A stretch of 64,000 nt of DNA. Origin: Kribbella albertanoniae (GTDB lineage: Bacteria; Actinomycetota; Actinomycetes; Propionibacteriales; Kribbellaceae). A program made the translations under genes and the position numbers. Shown here piece by piece: positions 58,279 to 64,000 of the stretch. The DNA lies in contig NZ_SMKA01000004.1 in assembly GCF_004348455.1 (NCBI RefSeq), positions 1-64,000 on the forward strand, written 5' to 3'. The number at the start of each line of letters is the position of its first letter. Positions within the stretch are counted from its first letter, which is position 1. Below the pieces are notes generated by a model that saw nothing but the letters and a program-made list of their open reading frames with translations, was not told the DNA's origin and made no database searches.

Positions 58279-59790
58279 GTGAGCAGCATCACCCGCCGGT
58301 CCGTTCTGTTTGCCGGACTTGGCATCACCGGGGCCGGCGTACTGGGCGGCTGCAGCCAGCCCAGCAACAACACCTCCACCGCTGCTCCTTCGCTGCTCAG
58401 CCCGTCCGGTCCAGAGGTGGAAACGGTCGACGGCGCTCGGGCCAGCTCCGGCAAAGAAAACCACCTCATTCTGACCGCAGCCGCTACCACTGTGGACCTA
58501 GGCGCCGGCGTCATCGCCAAGACGTGGGCCTTCGACGGTCGCACGCCGGGCGAGGCGATCCGGATCTCGGCAGGAGACACGCTCGTCGCGGGGTTGTCGA
58601 ACCGGCTTCCTGACCAAACCGCAACGTCGATCCACTGGCACGGTGTTGCCCTGCGCAACGACATGGATGGTGTCCCGCCGGCCACACAGGCAACGGTGGC
58701 AGCCGGTGACTCGTTCACCTATCGATTCATCGCACCAGATCCAGGGACATACTTCTTCCATCCGCACGTCGGTGCGCAACTGGACCGCGGCCTGTACGCA
58801 CCCCTCGTCATCGAGGATCCGAAAGAGCCCATGTCCTACGACGACGAGTGGATCGTCATCCTGGACGACTGGATCGACGGGGTCACCGGGACACCCGATG
58901 AGGTGTTCGCCGAACTCAAGCAAGGCATGGCCGGGATGAGCGGTATGGCGATGCGTTTCATGCTCGGTCGCGCAGACAGTGAACTACTCGGTGGCGATGC
59001 CGGCGACGTGAAGTACCCGCACCACCTGGTCAACGGGCGCGTCGCCGCCGATCCGGCCGTCTTCAACGGCAAGCCCGGATCGAGGATCCGGCTGAGAATC
59101 ATCAACGCGGGCTCGGACACCGCCTACCGGGTCGCGCTGGCAGCACACAAACTGACCATCACACACACCGACGGCTATCCAGTCCAGCACCAGCAGGTCG
59201 ACGCACTACTGATCGGCATGGGCGAACGCTACGACGTACTGGTCACCCTCGGCGACGGCGTCTTCCCGCTGGTCGCCCTGGCCGAAGGAAAGAACCAGAC
59301 GGGCCGGGCGTTGGTGCGCACCAGTGCAGGTCGTGCTCCAGTTGCAGGCTTTCGCCCAGCCGAGCTGAACGGCCTGATTCTGACCGCCTCCCGGCTCAAC
59401 GCCGCCGACCAGGCCCGCCTCGCACCGTCCAGCGTTGACGTCACGCATCAGGTCAAGATCACCGGCGGTATGGACGCCTACGACTGGTCGATCAACGGCA
59501 GCCGGTTCGACATGGCCAATCCCACCGCTGCGCCCCTGCTGGTCCGCCACGGACAGCGGGTGCGGCTCGACTTCGTCAACGACACCACCATGTGGCACCC
59601 CATGCACCTGCACGGCCATACCTATCAGCTCGGCGATACCGGACCCCGCAAAGACACCGCGATCGTGCTGCCGAAAACGACTCTGACGGTCTTCTTCGAC
59701 GCAGACAATCCGGGCCAATGGTTGCTGCACTGCCACAACGCCTACCACGCGGAGGCTGGAATGATGGCGCTGGTGGGCTACCAGCAATGA
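58279..59790 (+). CDS. Tat-exported multicopper oxidase
   Basis: It encodes 503 residues from GTG 58279 (AGAAAGG 8 bp upstream). The Tat motif is SSITRRSVLFAG and LGGC (Cys25) suggests a lipoprotein. All copper motifs are visible: HWHG (119-122), HPHV (161-164), HPMHLHGH (440-447) and HCHNAYHAEAGMM (484-496) with Cys for type 1 copper. A Met-rich insertion (MAGMSGMAMRFM) near residue 215-230 may bind Cu(I), as in CueO-type oxidases. It oxidises Cu(I) or phenols outside the cell. BlaI operator 5 controls it. Confidence 0.92.
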   Translation: MSSITRRSVLFAGLGITGAGVLGGCSQPSNNTSTAAPSLLSPSGPEVETVDGARASSGKENHLILTAAATTVDLGAGVIAKTWAFDGRTPGEAIRISAGDTLVAGLSNRLPDQTATSIHWHGVALRNDMDGVPPATQATVAAGDSFTYRFIAPDPGTYFFHPHVGAQLDRGLYAPLVIEDPKEPMSYDDEWIVILDDWIDGVTGTPDEVFAELKQGMAGMSGMAMRFMLGRADSELLGGDAGDVKYPHHLVNGRVAADPAVFNGKPGSRIRLRIINAGSDTAYRVALAAHKLTITHTDGYPVQHQQVDALLIGMGERYDVLVTLGDGVFPLVALAEGKNQTGRALVRTSAGRAPVAGFRPAELNGLILTASRLNAADQARLAPSSVDVTHQVKITGGMDAYDWSINGSRFDMANPTAAPLLVRHGQRVRLDFVNDTTMWHPMHLHGHTYQLGDTGPRKDTAIVLPKTTLTVFFDADNPGQWLLHCHNAYHAEAGMMALVGYQQ

Positions 59791-59861
59791 CCGGCACCGC
59801 CTGCGATGCCATCCGGTCGATCTCGTCGGGGCACTGGACACGATGATTTAGGATTGCGCGC

Positions 59862-60281
59862 ATGTCGAAGGACGTCACACAACCGCCACGGTGCGGCGCC
59901 CGCTGGGGCGTTGCCGGTGTGTTGTGTGCCCTGATTCTCGGCATCGTCGGGCTTCTCGGCCTTGAGACGCACTGCTCCGAGCCCGCTGCAGAGAGCGGTT
60001 CTCATGCCGTCGCGCACGTGCCTTCCCACGCCGGCATCGATGCACATGCTGCCGCATTCCGAACCGGAAACTGGATCGAGCCGGCAAGTCCCACGAGTGG
60101 CGGCGACCTGATCGCCTGTGCGTTGTTCGTGGGCTTGGTCGCGCTGCTCTTCGCGGCGGTCCGTGCCCGGCGGCCGAGTGCTAGTTGGCTGGTACCTGCG
60201 GTCCGCGGTCGGCTGGTCCAGCCGTGGCGAGTGTGCTTGTTGTCAATCTCTGTGAGGACGGTTTCGCCGCTGAGGTGCTGA
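59862..60281 (+). CDS. DUF6153-like membrane protein
   Basis: It encodes 139 residues from ATG 59862. WGVAGVLCALILGIVGLLGL is the first helix, then a His-rich loop (ETHCSEP, SHAVAHVPSHAGIDAHA), then a second helix LIACALFVGLVALLFAAV and a basic tail (RARRPS) ending VRTVSPLRC. It is similar in plan to the products at 48148 and 53773. Copper binding is probable. It is downstream of the oxidase (71 bp) and upstream of the second DUF305 gene, so an oxidase-led operon is likely. Confidence 0.6.
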   Translation: MSKDVTQPPRCGARWGVAGVLCALILGIVGLLGLETHCSEPAAESGSHAVAHVPSHAGIDAHAAAFRTGNWIEPASPTSGGDLIACALFVGLVALLFAAVRARRPSASWLVPAVRGRLVQPWRVCLLSISVRTVSPLRC

Positions 60282-60336
60282 GCGACAGGGCACGTTTCGA
60301 CGCCCTGCACGCTCAATACACCACTCAGGAGTTTCC

Positions 60337-60954
60337 ATGCGCACCTCGTGCGCGCTGCGCTGTTTCGTTGTTGCCACGACAGCTGCGCTGGCTGTCGTCC
60401 TGGCAGGTTGCGCGGACATCGGAGCTGATTCCGGTGAGACTTCACACCTGCCCGTCAACGCTGTCGATATCGCCTTCGCGCAGCGAATGATGGCCCAGCA
60501 CCGCCAGGCGGTGGACATGTCTGCGCTCGCTACGACCCGCAGCAAGAACAGCGCAGTGATCCAGCTGGCAAGCACAATTGGCCGCACACACGCGGACGCC
60601 ATCGGCGAACTTGACGGGCTCCTCAAGGCTTGGGGCCCAACAGAACAGCCGACATCACCACCGGCTTCGGATCCTGGCCCGGCCGGCGCTACTCCGCCAG
60701 TTGCTGTGTCCGGCGTGATCGTTGAAACCGATCTCGCGCGCCTGCGGGCGTCGTCCGGTGTGGTGTTCGACCAGCTGTTGTTGGGCCTCTTGATCGATCA
60801 CCACCGCGAAGACGTCTCGACCGCCCGGCTGGAGCAGGAGGCGGGGCAAAACCGCCGGGCCCGTGGCATCGCCGACCGTATCGAAGCTGATCACACTGCG
60901 GAGCTCAGCGAAATGCGGAAGCTGCTCAGCTCTCTCGGCACCGTGTCACGCTGA
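60337..60954 (+). CDS. DUF305 lipoprotein, second copy
   Basis: It encodes 205 residues from ATG 60337. Signal with lipobox VVLAGC (Cys25). DUF305 halves: AFAQRMMAQHRQAVDMSALA and LGLLIDHHREDVSTARLEQE, with an Asp-Pro-rich link between them (PTSPPASDPGPAGATP). It has fewer Met than the first copy and so may have a different affinity. It is probably the last gene of the oxidase operon and outer-face metal-binding. Confidence 0.85.
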   Translation: MRTSCALRCFVVATTAALAVVLAGCADIGADSGETSHLPVNAVDIAFAQRMMAQHRQAVDMSALATTRSKNSAVIQLASTIGRTHADAIGELDGLLKAWGPTEQPTSPPASDPGPAGATPPVAVSGVIVETDLARLRASSGVVFDQLLLGLLIDHHREDVSTARLEQEAGQNRRARGIADRIEADHTAELSEMRKLLSSLGTVSR

Positions 60955-61058
60955 ACCACTACTCGCAAAAATCCTCACTTGTACTTGCCCCTGCCTGCGT
61001 CTGCGGAAGATCACGCGACCACGGCAGACGTGAACTTTGAGAAGGGACCTGCCAGACC

Positions 61059-62129
61059 ATGTTGAACGGTTGGAGGCGCCGCCCGGTACGGGTGGCATTG
61101 CCTCTCATTACTGCTGTCGTCGTCGCGGCTGCTCTGGGGCTTGCCGGGGGTTCGGCCGCGGCAGAACCGAAGCCGACCCTCGCCGAGGCCAGGAAATCAG
61201 TCGCGACCCTGCAGCATCAGGCCGAGGAAGCCGGCGAGGCAGCCAACGACCTGACCGGTCAAATCACCGCTGCTCGTCGCAAGGTTGCTGCACTCAACGA
61301 AGGCGTCGGCCGCCAGCAACGTGAGGTCCAGCAGATCGGTCGCCGGATCGGCCTCCTGGCGGTGGCGAACTACCAGCGGTCGCAGATGACGACGACCGCC
61401 CAGCTCCTCCTTTCGAGCGATCCCGACCAGTTCCTGAAACAGGCTTCGACGGCTCAGGCCTACGCGGGCCAGCAGACGGCAGTCTTGCGCCGGTATCAGA
61501 ACGCCAGCGGCAAACTTGCCGATCTACAGAGCATCGAGCGGTCGGAGCTGCAAGCTTTGGCGGCGGTGCAGGCCAAGCAGAACGAGCTCAAGGCGAAGAT
61601 CACCTCGAACCTGGCGGCAGCTGACAAAGTGCTGGCCAAACTGACGGACGCCGAACGTGATCGGCTCGCGGCCGAGGACGCCGCCGAAGTGCAGCGAGAA
61701 AAAGACGAGGCCGAGACGGAGCGACGCCGTACCAGCCGCGACGGTGAGCGCACTGCCGGACCCGACGTGCCTGCATCGGGACGGGCGAAGGCCGCGGTCG
61801 TCTATGCCTTGGATCAGATCGGTGACCCGTACTTGTGGGCTGCCGCGGGTCCGGACTCGTTCGACTGTTCCGGGTTGACGATGTCGGCCTGGGCCAAGGC
61901 AGGGGTCGCGTTGTCGCACTCGTCGAAGGCCCAGTACAACGAAGGACGCCGCGTGAGCCGGGCCGACCTGATGCCCGGGGACTTGTTGTTCTATTTCACT
62001 CCCATCTCCCACGTGAGCATGTACATCGGTAACGGGAAGGCGGTCCACGCGAGCCGTCCTGGCAAGCCTGTCCAGATTGACCCGGCATTTGGGCAGATGC
62101 CGTACGTCGGCGCTGTGCGCCCTGGCTGA
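61059..62129 (+). CDS. NlpC/P60 peptidoglycan endopeptidase with coiled coil
   Basis: It encodes 356 residues from ATG 61059 (GAGAAGGGA upstream). N-terminal signal (about 1-35, AAALGLAGGSAAA). Residues 38-225 form a long Ala/Gln-rich coiled coil (LAEARKSVATLQHQAEEAGE) as in RipA-type enzymes. The NlpC/P60 domain (244-356) has Cys270 in DSFDCSGLTMSAW, His318 in ISHVSMYIG and His330. It hydrolyses D-Glu-meso-DAP bonds in the cell wall. No operator seen. It may be a housekeeping gene at the island's edge. Confidence 0.92.
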   Translation: MLNGWRRRPVRVALPLITAVVVAAALGLAGGSAAAEPKPTLAEARKSVATLQHQAEEAGEAANDLTGQITAARRKVAALNEGVGRQQREVQQIGRRIGLLAVANYQRSQMTTTAQLLLSSDPDQFLKQASTAQAYAGQQTAVLRRYQNASGKLADLQSIERSELQALAAVQAKQNELKAKITSNLAAADKVLAKLTDAERDRLAAEDAAEVQREKDEAETERRRTSRDGERTAGPDVPASGRAKAAVVYALDQIGDPYLWAAAGPDSFDCSGLTMSAWAKAGVALSHSSKAQYNEGRRVSRADLMPGDLLFYFTPISHVSMYIGNGKAVHASRPGKPVQIDPAFGQMPYVGAVRPG

Positions 62130-62141
62130 AGCCGCAACCGA

Positions 62142-62176
62142 GCGTTCCCTCATGGAGGAGGTCCAGGAGGGAACGC
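62142..62176. terminator. Hairpin between NlpC/P60 gene and copper ATPase
   Basis: GCGTTCCCTC (62142-62151) pairs with GAGGGAACGC (62167-62176), loop 15 nt, between the convergent genes. There is no T-run. Confidence 0.55.
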
Positions 62177-62194
62177 GGCGAGCTGATGAGAACC

Positions 62195-64000
62195 TCAGCG
62201 GCGTGGTGCGGCGTGGTCGGTGAGGGGCCGGAACCGACGCAGTCGCAGGCTGTTGCTCACGACGAAGACAGAACTGAACGCCATTGCGGCACCGGCAAGC
62301 ATGGGGTTCAGCAAGCCGGCTGCAGCTAGCGGTAGAGCGGCGACGTTGTAGGCAAAGGCCCAGAACAGATTGCCCTTGATCGTGCCCAGGGTGCGACGCG
62401 ACAGCCGGATGGCGTCCGGTGCGGCGCGCAGGTCTCCGCTGACCAGCGTGAGGTCGGCGGCTTCGATGGCGACATCGGTTCCGGTGCCCATGGCCAGGCC
62501 GAGATCGGCCTGGGCCAATGCCGGTGCGTCGTTCACGCCGTCGCCGACCATGGCGACGGTTCGCCCTTCATCTTGCAGCCTGCGGACGACATCGACCTTG
62601 TCCTTCGGGAGCACCTCCGCGATGACCTCGTCAATGCCCACCTCGGCTGCGACGGTGTGGGCCACTGCAGCGTTGTCGCCCGTGAGCAGCACGGGCGTCA
62701 AGCCCAAGGCGCGCAACTGCCGGATTGCCTGCGCTGAGGTCGGTTTCACGGTATCGGCGACGACGATGATGCCGCGCGCGGCGCCGTCCCAACCGACCGC
62801 GACTGCGGTGCCCCCGGCTGCTTCTGCCTTCGCCTTCGCGTCCGCCAGTTCGGTAGGAAGGTACTGCGACCATTCCTCCAGCAGCCGCGGGCGCCCGACC
62901 AGTACGGCGTGCGAGTTGCCGTCGACCAGGACAACGCCTTGTACGCCGAGGCCCTCGAGGTTGGAGAACCCTTCAACGGCGGGTAATTCGCCGGTCCTCT
63001 CAACGGCGGCGGTGGCAATAGCCTGGGCGATCGGGTGCTCGGAAGCGTGCTCCAGAGCTCCTGCCAAACGCAGTACCTGGTCGGCGTCCTCGCCGGTGGC
63101 AGGAATGACCTCGGTGAGGGCCATCTTTCCGGTGGTTACCGTGCCGGTCTTGTCCAGTACGACGGTGTCGATCCGGCGGGTGGATTCGAGCACCTCCGGA
63201 CCTTTGATCAAGATGCCGAGCTGCGCGCCACGGCCGGTACCGACCATGAGGGCTGTCGGGGTCGCCAGTCCGAGGGCGCAGGGGCAGGCGATGATCAGGA
63301 CCGCGACGGCCGCGGTGAAGGCGGCCGCAAGTCCTGAGCCCGTTCCGATCCAGAATCCAAGGGTGCCGATAGCCAGGGCGATCACGATCGGGACGAACAC
63401 CCCTGAGACGCGATCGGCGAGCCGCTGCACCTGTGCCTTGCCGGTTTGTGCGGCCTCGACGAGTCTGGCCATCTGGGCGAGTTGGGTGTCAGCCCCGATC
63501 CGGGTGGCCCGGACGACGATTCGGCCGCCGGCGTTGATGGTGGCGCCGGTGACGGTGTCGCCAGGGCCGACCTCGACCGGTACTGATTCGCCGGTGAGCA
63601 TCGATGCGTCGACCGCGGACGAGCCTTCGGCAATCACACCGTCGGTGGCGATCTTCTCTCCCGGACGAACGACGAACAGGTCCCCGGCGGTGAGTTGGTC
63701 GGTGGCGATCCGCTGCTCTTGGCCGTTTCGCAGTACGGAGACCTCTTTGGCGCCGAGCTCCAGCAGCGCTCGCAGGGCTGCTCCGGCACGGCGCTTGGAG
63801 CGAGCCTCGAAGTACCGCCCGGCCAGGATGAAGGTCGTCACCCCGGCGGCCGCCTCGAGGTAGATGTTGCCCGCGCCGTCGCTACGTCCGATGGAGAGTT
63901 CGAACGGGTGCGTCATGCCGGGTTCGCCGGCGGTGCCGAAGAACAGCGCGTACAGGGACCAGCCGAGTGCGGCGAGCGTGCCGACCGAGATCAAGGTGTC
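62195..64000 (-). CDS. copA: CopA-type copper P1B-ATPase, N-terminal part cut by the window
   Basis: It is open through the right edge (the first visible residues [11 protein letters not shown] fit just after the start of a CopA core). At least 602 residues are present. Motifs: [16 protein letters not shown] (CPC), [34 protein letters not shown] and [16 protein letters not shown]. Class IB-1 copper pumps have this set. N-terminal HMA domains, if any, are outside. It complements the CopB-type pump at 41355. It is convergent with the NlpC/P60 gene. Confidence 0.92.
   Translation of the reverse strand, partial: DTLISVGTLAALGWSLYALFFGTAGEPGMTHPFELSIGRSDGAGNIYLEAAAGVTTFILAGRYFEARSKRRAGAALRALLELGAKEVSVLRNGQEQRIATDQLTAGDLFVVRPGEKIATDGVIAEGSSAVDASMLTGESVPVEVGPGDTVTGATINAGGRIVVRATRIGADTQLAQMARLVEAAQTGKAQVQRLADRVSGVFVPIVIALAIGTLGFWIGTGSGLAAAFTAAVAVLIIACPCALGLATPTALMVGTGRGAQLGILIKGPEVLESTRRIDTVVLDKTGTVTTGKMALTEVIPATGEDADQVLRLAGALEHASEHPIAQAIATAAVERTGELPAVEGFSNLEGLGVQGVVLVDGNSHAVLVGRPRLLEEWSQYLPTELADAKAKAEAAGGTAVAVGWDGAARGIIVVADTVKPTSAQAIRQLRALGLTPVLLTGDNAAVAHTVAAEVGIDEVIAEVLPKDKVDVVRRLQDEGRTVAMVGDGVNDAPALAQADLGLAMGTGTDVAIEAADLTLVSGDLRAAPDAIRLSRRTLGTIKGNLFWAFAYNVAALPLAAAGLLNPMLAGAAMAFSSVFVVSNSLRLRRFRPLTDHAAPRR

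Noticed and set aside
60955-61058. ydaO-type riboswitch upstream of the NlpC/P60 gene
   Set aside because: Only 104 bp are available and I find none of the conserved c-di-AMP riboswitch core.
1-64000. CRISPR array, rRNA, or insertion sequence
   Set aside because: I saw no regularly spaced repeats, no rRNA-like stretches and no transposase in any frame.

Overview
The window is high-GC DNA with dense, overlapping ATGA/GTGA-coupled genes, frequent GTG/TTG starts, actinobacterial accessory families (MobF relaxase, XRE-DUF5919, BlaI/M56, DUF6153-like, DUF305) and Tat/Sec signals typical of a mycelial or Nocardioides/Kribbella-like actinomycete. The phylum is well supported; the genus is only a guess.

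Region 1 (1 to about 24.34 kb) is the right-hand part of an integrated conjugative element. It holds the 3' end of a TraG-type coupling protein, a DUF4913-like gene, a 6.7-kb RHS polymorphic-toxin gene with two candidate immunity genes, a frameshifted PadR remnant, a MobF relaxase-helicase, a palindrome-rich intergenic region (candidate oriT), a five-gene coupled operon ending in an excisionase, a regulatory island with two paralogous XRE-DUF5919 regulators, HD and NUDIX hydrolases and a repeated GACATYT operator-like motif, an XRE-like protein, a PPC-domain protein and a DnaG-like Toprim protein. It ends in a 47-bp 3' fragment of a tRNA-Thr(CGT), which I read as the element's distal att site. 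No integrase is visible, so it is presumably outside the window to the left.

Region 2 (24.9-29.6 kb and 33.6-38.2 kb) is detoxification and export: three MFS exporters, three TetR regulators with palindromic operators, an alpha/beta hydrolase, an FAD monooxygenase and a VOC protein, with a Fur/Zur-like palindrome in front of the VOC gene.

Region 3 (29.6-33.6 kb and 38.4-64 kb) is a large copper/metal-handling island. A CsoR repressor with two operators lies divergent to a CopB-type ATPase and CopZ chaperone. A TauE-cupredoxin fusion, an HMA protein, a 16-Cys copper storage protein, a Tat-exported multicopper oxidase, two DUF305 lipoproteins, several small His/Met-rich membrane proteins and a CopA-type ATPase (cut by the right edge) surround it. 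Two BlaI/M56-peptidase pairs are embedded in the island. Five copies of a 19-bp BlaI-type palindrome (CTACTA-N7-TAGTAG) lie in five separate promoter regions, tying the oxidase, DUF305/DUF6153-like genes, a cysteine-synthase-like enzyme plus MFS exporter, a BNR-repeat protein, a methyltransferase and an unusual secreted QExxH metalloprotease into one inferred regulon. A MurJ/FemX-like/M28 cell-envelope block (44.0-47.9 kb) sits inside the island.
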